A DNA stretch of 64,000 nt from an uncultured Pedosphaera sp. (GCA_903918755.1 CAIXFN010000101.1:124001-188000), one strand, 5' to 3'. Counted from the stretch's first letter, positions 1 to 7,627 are shown. The notes: generated by a model not told the origin, from the letters alone. Program-made: numbers and translations.

Positions 1-242
1 AGGTAATCCTCCGCCAGCGTTTCGACCGGCGTGTTCCAGGAAGGATAACTCTCGTTGATGACCCGGTACCCACTGTGTTTGAGCCGGAGTTCGAGCCGTT
101 TCATGGACCACGCCGTCCGGCCGGAGCCGTGGAGCAAAATCACGTAATCTCCCTTGGCCGCCGCCGCGGTCTTCACTGGCTTGGCGGTGACTGTCAACAA
201 ACCGAAACCAAGCACCAGCGATGTCCAAGCGGTTCGGTGCAT
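1..242 (-). CDS. alpha/beta hydrolase (lipase-like), 3' end cut by window edge
   Basis: Partial gene. The first 80 codons are visible and the rest lies left of base 1. After a short hydrophobic N-terminus (residues 5-20, possibly a signal peptide) comes the strand-turn VILLHGSGRTAW (residues 34-45), the oxyanion-hole HG motif that opens alpha/beta-hydrolase folds. A second strand, GYRVINESYPSW, follows. The catalytic Ser, Asp and His would lie beyond the edge, so activity cannot be judged. The ATG lies only 3 bases past the stop codon of the upstream acyl-ACP synthetase gene, which makes this the last visible gene of a minus-strand operon with lnt and aas. A lipase or esterase acting on envelope lipids would fit that context, but this is inference. 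Confidence 0.75.
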   Translation of the reverse strand, partial: MHRTAWTSLVLGFGLLTVTAKPVKTAAAAKGDYVILLHGSGRTAWSMKRLELRLKHSGYRVINESYPSWNTPVETLAEDY

Positions 243-245
243 GGC

Positions 246-2381
246 TTAGATCAATTTGGCCAGCTCCCGGTGGTTGATCTTGCCGGTCCCGAGTTTGGGA
301 ATTTCCTGCACGACTTTGATTTCCCGGGGCGCGCTCAGGTTGCTCAAACCCTTGGCGCGGATCGCGGCCCGGATCTCCTCCAATGTCAGCTTGGCTTCAT
401 TCGTGACTGCGATCAACAACTCACCCTTGCTCTCGTCCGGGCGCGTGACCACCGCCACCTGGCAGCGCAGGCCATACTGTGGAAAGGCTCCGGCCAGCGC
501 GTCTTCCACGGCGGTCAGGCTGACCATTTCGCCGCTGACTTTGGCGAAGCGCTTCAACCGGCCGCGGATGAAGAAGAAACCGTCCGGGGTCACACTCACG
601 ATGTCCCCGGTGTCATACCAGCCCCCGAGTTCCTTGAATTTGGCGTTCGCCTCGGGATTCAAATAACCCGCCATGATGTTCGGACCTCGCACCAGGAGGC
701 GGCCGCCTTCGGTGACGCCTTCGACGGGTTCGAGTTTATACTCCATGCCCGGCATGATGCGTCCCACCGAGCCATAGCGCGGTTCCAGGGGCGTGTTGAC
801 ACAGACGCACGGGGCGCATTCCGTCGCGCCGTAGCCTTCCAGGATCCGCACGCCAAACTTTTGGGCCCAGGTGGTGGCGGTGGTTTCCTGGAGCTTTTCC
901 GCGGCGGCGAACAGGTAGCGCAGCGTGCGGAAATCATACGGATGCGCCCGGCGGCCATAGCCGTTGAGAAAGGTGTTCGTGCTGAGAAAAATGGTGGCAT
1001 CGGTGTCGTAAAACGCCGCCGGTACGATGCGATAGTGCAGGGGTGAAGGGTAGATGAACACATACAGACCCCGCACCAGGGGGAGGATCGTGCCCACCGT
1101 GAGCCCAAAGCTGTGAAACAGGGGTAGGCAGTTGAACAGCCGGTCGGTATCCATGATGTCCGTGACCGCGAGCATCTGCCGCAGGTTGGCCAGCAGATTG
1201 GTGTGGGTCAGGGCCACGGCCTTCGGCATGCCCTCCGAGCCGCTCGTAAACAGCACCACCGCGGTCCGGTCGTCCAGCGACCGGCCATCGGCCGCCCGTC
1301 CGAGGGAACGCGGATTCACGGTCATGCGCAACAGTGCCAGCAGCTTTTGGATTTTGCCGATTTGCCCCCGCAGATCTTCCAGGTAGATCATCTCAATGCC
1401 GGCAGCCGTCAGGTTGTCCACTTTCAATTTGGCGCGTTCGAGAAAGAGGCGGGAGGTGATGATTTGCTTCATCCCCGCGAGTTGGGCGCATGCCAGCATC
1501 GTCACCGGTCCGGTGGAGAAATTGAGCACGGCCGGGACCCGGCCCAGATGCCAGAGGCTGAGGAGCAGGACGGGCAGGGCATTCACATTGGGCAGGAGCA
1601 CACCTGTGTGCTCTGCGTCCGCATGCAAACGGCCGGCCAAAGGTCCGGCCAGCGCGCTGGCCCCCGTGAGAAAGCGTCGGTACGTCAGCGGCTGGCGCGT
1701 GGCGTCTTCCAGCGCGATTCGCTTCGGAAGTCGGCGCGCGGTTTCCACGATGGCGGCCAGCACGTTCCGGGGGCCAAAATCCATTTCCGCCTGAAACCGT
1801 TGTTGGAGCATCTTGTCCCGCAGCCAGGCGGTCATGTGTTCGCGGGCCTGGATCGTGCTCATATTCTCCAGTTTCGGCGGCGTGAAGACCGGGCTGAAAT
1901 GGGCGGTGACCGGCGGGAACCAGCGCCGCCAGCCGGGCTGCGGGCAAAACGGCATCCGCTCCGCGCCGCGCAGGTAGCAGGTGATTACGCGGGACGGGGT
2001 TTTGTGCAGCAGGAAACCCGTGCCATCAAACAGCTTCATCAGCGCCCCGGTCTTGGAAATGCGCCCTTCAGCGAACAGCACCAGCCGGCCGTTGGCATTC
2101 AGATATTCCGCCATCCGTTTGACCGCATAGGGCGAACTTGTGTCGATCGGAAAAGTGCGGCGATTCAGCATGATCAGCCGGTGCAGCCAGCTCTTTTGCG
2201 CCGTGACACTCGACACCACGAATTTCCAGTCCTTATCCAGGCAGGCGACGAGGAAAAGCCAGTCGAACCAGGAAACGTGATTCGGTACCAGCAGGACGGG
2301 CCCGGGAGTTTTCAAGACGCTTTCGTCGTAGGCGCGGAAGCGGAAGAGCCAGCCCAGCAGGAAGCGGATAAAGGCGATCAT
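246..2381 (-). CDS. aas: Aas-like bifunctional acyltransferase / acyl-ACP synthetase
   Basis: Likely re-acylates lysophospholipids at the inner membrane: an AMP-forming domain activates a fatty acid onto ACP and a PlsC-type domain transfers it to 2-acylglycerophosphoethanolamine. From the ATG at 2381 the protein has 711 aa, close to E. coli Aas (719 aa). The PlsC motif NHVSWFD (HX4D, residues 35-40) and FAEGRIS (about 105) are near the N-terminus. The adenylation motifs are TSGSEGMPKA (about 378), GYGATE (about 518), YDTGDI (about 587) and the terminal GTGKINH lysine. An in-frame extension of 25 residues is possible, but it overlaps the lnt stop, and MIAFIRFLLGW is the natural membrane-associated start. 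The gene begins 13 bases after lnt. Lnt releases lysophospholipid, so the pairing is metabolically meaningful. Confidence 0.88.
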   Translation of the reverse strand: MIAFIRFLLGWLFRFRAYDESVLKTPGPVLLVPNHVSWFDWLFLVACLDKDWKFVVSSVTAQKSWLHRLIMLNRRTFPIDTSSPYAVKRMAEYLNANGRLVLFAEGRISKTGALMKLFDGTGFLLHKTPSRVITCYLRGAERMPFCPQPGWRRWFPPVTAHFSPVFTPPKLENMSTIQAREHMTAWLRDKMLQQRFQAEMDFGPRNVLAAIVETARRLPKRIALEDATRQPLTYRRFLTGASALAGPLAGRLHADAEHTGVLLPNVNALPVLLLSLWHLGRVPAVLNFSTGPVTMLACAQLAGMKQIITSRLFLERAKLKVDNLTAAGIEMIYLEDLRGQIGKIQKLLALLRMTVNPRSLGRAADGRSLDDRTAVVLFTSGSEGMPKAVALTHTNLLANLRQMLAVTDIMDTDRLFNCLPLFHSFGLTVGTILPLVRGLYVFIYPSPLHYRIVPAAFYDTDATIFLSTNTFLNGYGRRAHPYDFRTLRYLFAAAEKLQETTATTWAQKFGVRILEGYGATECAPCVCVNTPLEPRYGSVGRIMPGMEYKLEPVEGVTEGGRLLVRGPNIMAGYLNPEANAKFKELGGWYDTGDIVSVTPDGFFFIRGRLKRFAKVSGEMVSLTAVEDALAGAFPQYGLRCQVAVVTRPDESKGELLIAVTNEAKLTLEEIRAAIRAKGLSNLSAPREIKVVQEIPKLGTGKINHRELAKLI

Positions 2382-2394
2382 AGTTCTTGTGAGA

Positions 2395-3837
2395 TCAAGG
2401 CTTGGTAGCGACGACGCGGTTTTTCCGGCGGTTTTGCCAGCTCTGGCGCACTCCATCCACCACGCACCAACCGGTCAGGAGCACGGTGATCCCCACCGCC
2501 AGCGGCACCAGCAGTCGGTCCATCGGCCGGGTTCCGGCTGGGCCCAAAGTCAGTTTGCCGATCAGCGTAGCCGAATCCCCCGGAAATGGGGCGGTCGCCA
2601 GGACTTCGCCCCGCGGGTTGACGACCTGCGAGATGCCGGAACTGGCCAGCCGAAAAATGGGAATGCCGTACTCCGCCGCCCGCAGTGGGGCCACGCGGGC
2701 ATGGAGCGCATGCTGGTGCGCGCCCCAGGTGGCCACATCCATCGTCGGCACGATCAACGCCTGGGCGCCTTGCCGCACCAGTTCATCCGTCACCTGCCGG
2801 TAGCTCAGGTCATAGCAGATGCAGAGACCGATTTTACCCCAGGGCGAATCCCACAAAGCCTGCGCGGCCGCCGGCTGACCGTCCTTGAAAAATTGAATGG
2901 GCACGCTCTTGGCCTGTTGGAAAAGGATGTCCCCCTGGGGCCCGATCACAAATGCCGTGTTGTAATACTGGTCGCCGGGAAGCATGGCCTCCGCTCCCAC
3001 GATGAGGTATTTCTGGCGCTGCCGACACCAGGCTTTCATCCGCTCCGGGAGGGGACCCGGAAAGGTGTATTCGCTCAGCACCAACAATTGGGCCTCCGGA
3101 TGCGCTTTGATCAGTTGGTCCAGCTTGAAAACCACTTCCGGCTCGGTGGGAAATTCCAGTTGCAGACCGGCCACCACCACGCTGGAATTCGGGGCCGCCG
3201 GACGCGAATCCACGGGCGCGGGCAGGGGCAGATTCACCAAACCGGCCAGCGCGGCCAGGCCGATCAGGCTGGCCACCATCCGGCGAGCCCCCGTAAGCCG
3301 GGACAGCAGCGCGATCCCTGCCATCAGGACAAAACCGCAGCCATACATCCCCAGTAGCGCGAGTGGCAGCCAACCCCGGTGTCCGGCGAAAACGTACCCC
3401 TCGTTAAACCAGGTGAAGCGGAGATAATACAATTCGCTCCGGAAATACTCCAACCCGGTCCACAGCAACGGCAGGAGGAGCGCGGCAACACCGGCCCCAA
3501 ACCGCAACCGCACCCACCGCCCGAGCACCAGGAACAACCGAATCCAAAAGGCCAGGACAAACCACAACGCCACCGCCGCCGGACCAAAAATGGTCCACAG
3601 AAAACCCATTTGCGGCGCAAAAATCAGCATGCCGATCGCTAGTCCCAGATAAGAGGCCTGCTTGGCGGTGGCGAGCCGGGTGAGCTCAAATAGTCCGAAA
3701 AGATAAACGGCAATCAGGAAATTCACCGCCGCAAAACCGTAACCGAGGTGAAAAGCCGTCACCGCGAGCATAGCCAGCCCCAGGGCCGTCCCCAGGCTTA
3801 ACGGTTTGAAATCCGCTCTGACCGTGCTATTCTCCAT
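2395..3837 (-). CDS. lnt: apolipoprotein N-acyltransferase
   Basis: Catalyses the last step of bacterial lipoprotein maturation, moving an acyl chain from phospholipid to the N-terminal cysteine of apolipoprotein in the inner membrane. From the ATG at 3837 the protein has 480 aa (E. coli Lnt 512). The N-terminal half is a bundle of hydrophobic segments and the C-terminal half a nitrilase-type domain. The Glu-Lys-Cys triad is visible: LSEYTFPG (Glu about 255), QQAKSVP (Lys about 308) and LCICYDLSYR (Cys about 340). A final membrane helix lies near residue 455. The start ATG overlaps the last 11 bases of the MarR gene, so the longer in-frame extension, which would run through MarR, is rejected. 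The overlap implies translational coupling to the regulator. Confidence 0.92.
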   Translation of the reverse strand: MENSTVRADFKPLSLGTALGLAMLAVTAFHLGYGFAAVNFLIAVYLFGLFELTRLATAKQASYLGLAIGMLIFAPQMGFLWTIFGPAAVALWFVLAFWIRLFLVLGRWVRLRFGAGVAALLLPLLWTGLEYFRSELYYLRFTWFNEGYVFAGHRGWLPLALLGMYGCGFVLMAGIALLSRLTGARRMVASLIGLAALAGLVNLPLPAPVDSRPAAPNSSVVVAGLQLEFPTEPEVVFKLDQLIKAHPEAQLLVLSEYTFPGPLPERMKAWCRQRQKYLIVGAEAMLPGDQYYNTAFVIGPQGDILFQQAKSVPIQFFKDGQPAAAQALWDSPWGKIGLCICYDLSYRQVTDELVRQGAQALIVPTMDVATWGAHQHALHARVAPLRAAEYGIPIFRLASSGISQVVNPRGEVLATAPFPGDSATLIGKLTLGPAGTRPMDRLLVPLAVGITVLLTGWCVVDGVRQSWQNRRKNRVVATKP

Positions 3838-4336
3838 GCTGCCCACTGGTTTTGACGATCGGTTTTGCGTTTGCCCCCGCAGCCGCCGCCAGTTGCGTCG
3901 CATTGCTGCTAACCTGGCCCAGTTCCGCCACCAGTTGCCGGGCGCGTTCCGGCGGCAGATCACCCCAAACCGTCTCCGCCGCCGCGTAATATTGCGGCAG
4001 GATTTGGACAATCAAAGCCACCCCGGCCGGGGTCAACACGACATTAAATGCCCGGCGATCCGTCGCGCTGTCCTCCCGTCGCACCAGCCCGCGGGCCTCC
4101 AACCGATCCACCAGCCCTGTGACATTGGAGCGGTGCATGATCAATTGACGGCTCAGTTGCACCTGCGAACACCCCTCCCGCTGCTGGTGCAACAGGTTCA
4201 AAATATTGAACTGGCTGGGGCTGAGGTCCCACCGCTCAAAAAACACCCGGCTCGCCGACCACAATGCCTCCGCCGTGCGCAACAACTCAATCAGCGCCGC
4301 ATAGCGCTCCCCCGGTTGCTGAATTCCCACGGTCAT
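3827..4336 (-). CDS. MarR-family transcriptional regulator
   Basis: 169-aa winged-helix regulator. The recognition region SQVQLSRQLIMHRSNVTGLV (residues about 57-76) is followed by RLEARGLVRR and the wing DSATDRRAFNVVLTPAG, whose D-R pair is the MarR hallmark. Flanking helices would form the dimer interface. No redox-sensing cysteine of the OhrR type stands out; the only cysteine is at about residue 56. It is the first gene of the minus-strand operon with lnt, aas and the hydrolase, and its stop overlaps the lnt start. A promoter-like element with two GTTTATA direct repeats lies just upstream and is a candidate autoregulatory site. The ligand is unknown; regulation by fatty acid or membrane stress would fit the neighbours but is inference. 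Confidence 0.9.
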   Translation of the reverse strand: MTVGIQQPGERYAALIELLRTAEALWSASRVFFERWDLSPSQFNILNLLHQQREGCSQVQLSRQLIMHRSNVTGLVDRLEARGLVRREDSATDRRAFNVVLTPAGVALIVQILPQYYAAAETVWGDLPPERARQLVAELGQVSSNATQLAAAAGANAKPIVKTSGQHGE

Positions 4337-4343
4337 GAAAACA

Positions 4344-4374
4344 GTTTATACGTGGATGGTTTATATAGCAACAA
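4344..4374 (-). promoter_or_regulatory. candidate promoter/operator of the MarR-lnt-aas operon
   Basis: Read on the minus strand, TTGTTG (4374-4369), an 18-base spacer and TATAAA (4350-4345) resemble a sigma70 promoter ending 8 bases before the MarR ATG. On the plus strand GTTTATA occurs twice, at 4344-4350 and 4359-4365, 15 bases apart and overlapping the -10. This is a plausible site for an autoregulating MarR dimer. Pattern evidence only. Confidence 0.4.
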
Positions 4375-4489
4375 GAAAATTCACCCCAGAAGTGGTGCGA
4401 GGGGGGATGGTGGTGAATGGTGCGTGCTGCACAAAAGCGCGAAGCGGTGAATCAGTTCCGATGGCCTGAAAGGGAATGAGCCCTCGGCC

Positions 4490-4504
4490 GAGCCTAACTG
4501 GCTC
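4490..4504. other. short inverted repeat (hairpin)
   Basis: GAGCC, a five-base loop TAACT, then GGCTC between the MarR and SRPBCC genes. It lies just beyond the terminator-like element at 4518-4540 in the minus direction. No function can be assigned. Confidence 0.3.
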
Positions 4505-4517
4505 TATGATAATGCAG

Positions 4518-4540
4518 AAAAAACTACCCCTTCCGGAGCC
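4518..4540 (-). terminator. weak rho-independent terminator after the SRPBCC gene
   Basis: On the minus strand a short stem (GCTCC/GGGGT, with wobble pairs) closes a GGAA tetraloop, followed by TA and a run of six T. It begins a few bases past the stop codon of the SRPBCC gene. The stem is short, so confidence is moderate. Confidence 0.45.
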
Positions 4541-4542
4541 CG

Positions 4543-5091
4543 TTAACCCGGCAATTTTGTTGTTCCGCCATCAACAGCCGCCTTGAGATTGGCCAGGCCG
4601 AGTTCAAGCTTATCCGCCATCATCTTGTCGCAACTGACAAAGACCAGGATGAGCTTGAAAAACCACGGGGCCTCGCCGGACATCTTCCAGGTCACGATGG
4701 TTTGGGAACCTTCGGCCTGCAAAGCGAATTCGTGGAGGTTGGTGCATTTGAGCGGCTTGCAAAAATCGAAGCGACAGCGGACCCGTTCGTTCGGGCGGCT
4801 TTCCGTGATCGTCAGCTTGCCCGCGCCGACCTTGCCGTTGCCTTCCCAGGTGCAATGGGCACCGCTGCCGATCGCTGGATCTCCGAAGGTCAACTTCATG
4901 TTGGGATCCTCATTCGCCCAAGGTGACCAAGCCAGGAATTTGTGGAGGTCGTCGAGGTAGGGAAAGATTTTGGCCGGGTCCGCCGGAAGGGTTGCCTGGC
5001 GTTGAATGGTCCAATCGTCAGGTTTGGTGGAAGCAATGAGGGCGATGATGCTGAACACGGCCAGCACCGCGAGCAGAATGTACCAAATCAT
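4543..5091 (-). CDS. SRPBCC-family (START-like) lipid/ligand-binding protein
   Basis: 182 aa. An N-terminal membrane segment (residues 2-20, IWYILLAVLAVFSIIALIA) is followed by a polyketide-cyclase/START-like domain. Family features are the opening strand IQRQATLPADPAKIFPYLDD, the tryptophan-rich FLAWSPWANEDPNM, the GSGAHCTWEGN turn and the long final helix CDKMMADKLELGLANLK. Such proteins bind hydrophobic ligands; the ligand here cannot be read from the sequence. The gene is monocistronic as far as can be seen, divergent from the Gp27-like gene, and separated from the MarR gene by about 200 bases. Confidence 0.8.
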   Translation of the reverse strand: MIWYILLAVLAVFSIIALIASTKPDDWTIQRQATLPADPAKIFPYLDDLHKFLAWSPWANEDPNMKLTFGDPAIGSGAHCTWEGNGKVGAGKLTITESRPNERVRCRFDFCKPLKCTNLHEFALQAEGSQTIVTWKMSGEAPWFFKLILVFVSCDKMMADKLELGLANLKAAVDGGTTKLPG

Positions 5092-5268
5092 TACTTTGCC
5101 TTTCGGTTTCGGTCGGTGGTTTGCGGAATTGCTTTGGCCAGTTTACGCGGAAGCGGTACGGACGCAATCGGAAAGGGCAGAGGCTACCCGTGGGCGGGCA
5201 ATGTTGCCTTGGCAGTTCCCCTCAGGTTCAGCCATCCGCCGGGTCGCTCCCGGAAATCTGCCCCTAAA

Positions 5269-5283
5269 TTCCTACCGTAGGAA
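5269..5283. promoter_or_regulatory. 15-bp palindrome upstream of the Gp27-like gene
   Basis: TTCCTACCGTAGGAA has perfect 7-base arms (TTCCTAC/GTAGGAA) around one central base. It ends 34 bases before the ATG at 5318, where a -35 region or operator would be expected. It also lies in the divergent region shared with the SRPBCC gene. A second inverted repeat, CATGCT...AGCATG, runs from 5301 to 5320 and includes the start codon. Confidence 0.5.
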
Positions 5284-5317
5284 TACGTTTCCCGCAATCC
5301 CATGCTATACCCGAAGC

Positions 5318-6529
5318 ATGGACGTCAAACGTCGCGGCAAAATCGCCCGGTTGCCCCAGCGCATCCGGCATGAATTAAATATCCGTCTCGACGACGGTGA
5401 TCCCTTCGCGGAGATCCTCGCCTGGCTTAATGCCCTCCCCGAAGTCCAGGCCGTCCTCGCCGAACACTTCGCCAGCGAACCAATTCTCCAACAAAATCTC
5501 TCCCAATGGAAAAAGGGCGGCCACCAGGACTGGCTGCAATGGCAGGACGAACTCGCCGCCGCCGAACTCCTCCGCGATACCACCGCCGAACTGCGCGACC
5601 GCTCCCCCGGCGCCCAAATCCTCGAAAACCTTGCCGTCTGGCTCACCGTCCAACTCACTGTCATCCTCAATCAACCCGCACCGGACGATCCCACCGAGGA
5701 ATTCGCCTTGCTTACCGCCGCCACCCAGGCCCTCACCCAACTCCAGCGCGGCGATGTCACCCGCGACCGCCTGGCCTGCCAGCGCGCCGAGTTCGAAAAA
5801 ACCCTCCCCGCCGATCTGGAGGAACAATTTCTCGAATACGCCCGACGCCCGGAAATCAAAGAGCAATTCTGCGGTCCGCCGCTCACCGACGAAGAGCGCG
5901 ATTACCATTTCCACGCCGCCCTCTGGACCGATTACGTTTACGAACGGGATATCGACAAAATGGTCCACGTCAGCCAGGCCAGCGAGTTGATCCGCCGCGA
6001 ATACGCCGCCTACCATGACCTCCCTTGGGACGGCGAACCCGCCCCCGAACTCACCGAAGCCGACTACCGAAGAATTTTTGGCCTTTCCCCCGACGAACCA
6101 TTTCCCACGGACCAGAACACCACCGACGAGTCGCCCTCAAAACCGCCCACCGCTGGACCTCCTACCACCACGCCACCAAAAACCAGCGACACCCCCGATC
6201 CCGCCGAAAGCGAAAGAGTGGATCCGTCCGAATTGCTGTTCGTCGTCGAAGGCCGCCCGCCCCGCCCTTGGAAGGAACTCAGCATCTGGGAGCAAGACCT
6301 CCTCTGGGCTATGAGCCAGCCGCCCGATCCCAACGAAAAGGAACCACCCGACCCGGAGTCCATCGATCCCTTGGCCCACACCCACCCGGAACCCGCACTC
6401 CGTGAGCCTACCGCGCCCGACATTCCAGACGCCTCCTCGGCTAGGAGTTCCGCCTTCAGGCGGCCGGGTGTTGATCCCAAACCCGCACCTCCTCCTCGCC
6501 AAAGCCGCCCGCACGAAAAAGACGAATAG
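5318..6529 (+). CDS. Mu Gp27/DUF3486-like protein with Pro-rich tail
   Basis: 403 aa, function unknown. The N-terminal segment RRGKIARLPQRIRHELN and FAEILAWLNALPEV (residues 4-45) resembles the first helices of phage Mu Gp27 (DUF3486), which read as a DNA-binding or HTH-like unit. The central part (50-230) is mostly charged helices, including QWKKGGHQDWLQWQ. From about 255 to the end the chain is Pro/Thr-rich and low in complexity. No phage genes flank it, so it looks like a domesticated or lineage-specific stand-alone gene. The ATG at 5318 was chosen because upstream in-frame codons are not protein-like and run over the palindrome at 5269-5283. The last 35 codons run through a repeat-like CCGCC-TTCA-GGCGG hairpin, suggesting the end was extended by repeat insertion. 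Confidence 0.65.
   Translation: MDVKRRGKIARLPQRIRHELNIRLDDGDPFAEILAWLNALPEVQAVLAEHFASEPILQQNLSQWKKGGHQDWLQWQDELAAAELLRDTTAELRDRSPGAQILENLAVWLTVQLTVILNQPAPDDPTEEFALLTAATQALTQLQRGDVTRDRLACQRAEFEKTLPADLEEQFLEYARRPEIKEQFCGPPLTDEERDYHFHAALWTDYVYERDIDKMVHVSQASELIRREYAAYHDLPWDGEPAPELTEADYRRIFGLSPDEPFPTDQNTTDESPSKPPTAGPPTTTPPKTSDTPDPAESERVDPSELLFVVEGRPPRPWKELSIWEQDLLWAMSQPPDPNEKEPPDPESIDPLAHTHPEPALREPTAPDIPDASSARSSAFRRPGVDPKPAPPPRQSRPHEKDE
6433..6470. repeat. REP-like quasi-palindrome inside a 3' coding end
   Basis: A perfect hairpin CCGCC-TTCA-GGCGG (6450-6463) is preceded by CTCGGCTAGGAGTT and followed by CCGGGTG. The form is that of short interspersed bacterial repeats. It sits in frame within the C-terminal tail of the Gp27-like gene. 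Other copies would confirm it; none was found elsewhere in the window by eye. Confidence 0.4.
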
Positions 6530-6631
6530 CGAAGCCGCCAAGTCCGAACATTGCCTCTATCCACGGATTTTGCGCCCCGCCACCTAAAATGGCCGGGCTC
6601 GCTCTTTTACATCCTATCCTCCAAACAACCG

Positions 6632-6663
6632 CCTGCCGGGACTCGGCACCCCCGGCAGGTTTT
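6632..6663 (+). terminator. hairpin with short T tail after the Gp27-like gene
   Basis: CCTGCCGGG, a 10-base loop, CCCGGCAGG (perfect 9-bp stem) and TTTT. It is placed about 100 bases after the stop codon of the plus-strand gene. The T run is only four long, so it could equally be a repeat hairpin. Confidence 0.4.
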
Positions 6664-6701
6664 GAGGCCGCGTATTCGCGCCAGCCCATCCAATCCCGGA
6701 G

Positions 6702-6721
6702 TGTGCCCATCCTTGGGCACA
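6702..6721. repeat. perfect 8-bp hairpin
   Basis: TGTGCCCA and TGGGCACA flank a TCCT loop. There is no T tract, so it is unlikely to be a terminator. It may belong to an interspersed repeat together with the hairpin at 6632. Confidence 0.35.
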
Positions 6722-7050
6722 GCAACATTCGGCCACCAACAGCAATCGCACAGAACCTCGATTGCCCACAACAACCACGTCTGGATCTTTGTCTCTCATT
6801 CAACCGCCTATCCGCCGACCAGCGGTCCAGCCTCGACACACTTAATCCAGTTTCCCGCTCCTGCAATCGCCATCCGCCCCAACCAAGATTCTCGACCAAA
6901 TGACGCATTGGCCCTAAGGAAGTCATATGTCCTTTTCTTTGTCGAATGCCCCCACGACGCGCCAGACGGCCGCCGGGCTGTTTCCCATTCCCACCTCGGC
7001 AGCCTTCTTTTTGCGCTTGCTGGAATCCCATTTCCATAGAAAGTTAATCT

Positions 7051-7227
7051 GTGAGTACGCAAGAAATGCTGATTGAAGAAATCAAGCGTCAGCCCGAGCC
7101 GTTGCTGCGCGAGGTGCTACATTACATGAAATTCCTCGCCCGGCTGCGGGCTCAGGAAGAGTGGGCGGATGTGCTGCCCGGGCGTCAGGTTGAGCAGGAA
7201 GTTTTGGATATTCTGGACAGCAAATGA
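7051..7227 (+). CDS. DUF2281-like antitoxin
   Basis: 58-aa antitoxin of a type II toxin-antitoxin pair. The sequence beginning with residues for STQEMLIEEIKRQPEPLL and continuing LREVLHYMKFL has the form of DUF2281/VapB-like short antitoxins: an amphipathic N-terminal helical region, then an acidic C-terminus (LEVLDILDSK-type) that would wrap the toxin. The GTG at 7051 is preferred because family members commonly begin M-S-T-x-E; an in-frame ATG at 7066 is the alternative. Its stop codon overlaps the toxin start as ATGA (7224-7227), the usual coupling that keeps antitoxin ahead of toxin. No strong Shine-Dalgarno site is visible. Confidence 0.75.
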   Translation: MSTQEMLIEEIKRQPEPLLREVLHYMKFLARLRAQEEWADVLPGRQVEQEVLDILDSK

Positions 7228-7541
7228 ACCCGCGCCACGGGGAAGTTTGGCTCGTGGACATGGGCATGGCTGCCAAGACCCGCCCTGCCGTGGTTCTTAT
7301 GGCTGACGATTTAGATGCGCCCCGCTCATTGGTCATCCATGTCCCCATCACCCGACAGAATCGCGGGAGTGAGCTGGAAGTATCGCTCGACGGCCTGTTT
7401 TTTCTGGAGGCTGACTCCATCGCGAATGTGCAAGGTATCGGTTCGCTGCCATCCGTTCGCTTTGAAAAGCGGCTGGGAATCCTGCCTGAAGCCGATTTGA
7501 AAAGGATCAAAGCCGCTTTGGTAAAGGCCTGTGCGCTCTGA
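7224..7541 (+). CDS. mazF: MazF/PemK-family endoribonuclease toxin
   Basis: 105-aa toxin expected to cleave mRNA at short sequence motifs when not bound by its antitoxin. Hallmarks are the opening RHGEVWLVDMG (residues 4-14), TRPAVVLMADD (about 19-29, the conserved Arg-Pro strand), VIHVPITR (about 37-44) and the late strand SIANVQGIGSLP (about 66-77). The length is typical of MazF-like proteins and no inactivating change is obvious. The ATG overlaps the stop codon of the DUF2281-like antitoxin. Family membership is secure; the RNA cleavage motif cannot be predicted. Confidence 0.9.
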   Translation: MNPRHGEVWLVDMGMAAKTRPAVVLMADDLDAPRSLVIHVPITRQNRGSELEVSLDGLFFLEADSIANVQGIGSLPSVRFEKRLGILPEADLKRIKAALVKACAL

Positions 7542-7627
7542 ACCTCTCAAACAATCGCTAGTCCTTGGATATTGGTGGGTCGGGTGGTTGTCGTGGATTT
7601 AGCAGGTTATTTCCGCTTTACCGCATC

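Larger units (their letters stand above)
6530..7050. other. 521-base gene-free stretch with two hairpins
   Basis: No credible gene on either strand: possible reading frames are short and their translations are not protein-like. It holds a terminator-like hairpin at 6632-6663 and a perfect hairpin TGTGCCCA-TCCT-TGGGCACA at 6702-6721. The composition is rich in CCA/CAA-type trinucleotides and poorer in GC than its surroundings. It may be decayed repeat or gene remnant DNA between the Gp27-like gene and the toxin-antitoxin pair. Confidence 0.5.

Noticed and set aside
75-1046. Plus-strand frame opposite the hydrolase and aas-like genes
   Set aside because: It is antisense to two genes with clear catalytic motifs.
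5318-6529. Prophage remnant around the Gp27-like gene
   Set aside because: No terminase, portal, tail, integrase or attachment-like direct repeats are seen nearby.
6551-7039. Frames on both strands in the 521-base gap
   Set aside because: Translations are low in complexity and lie over hairpins; no family resemblance.
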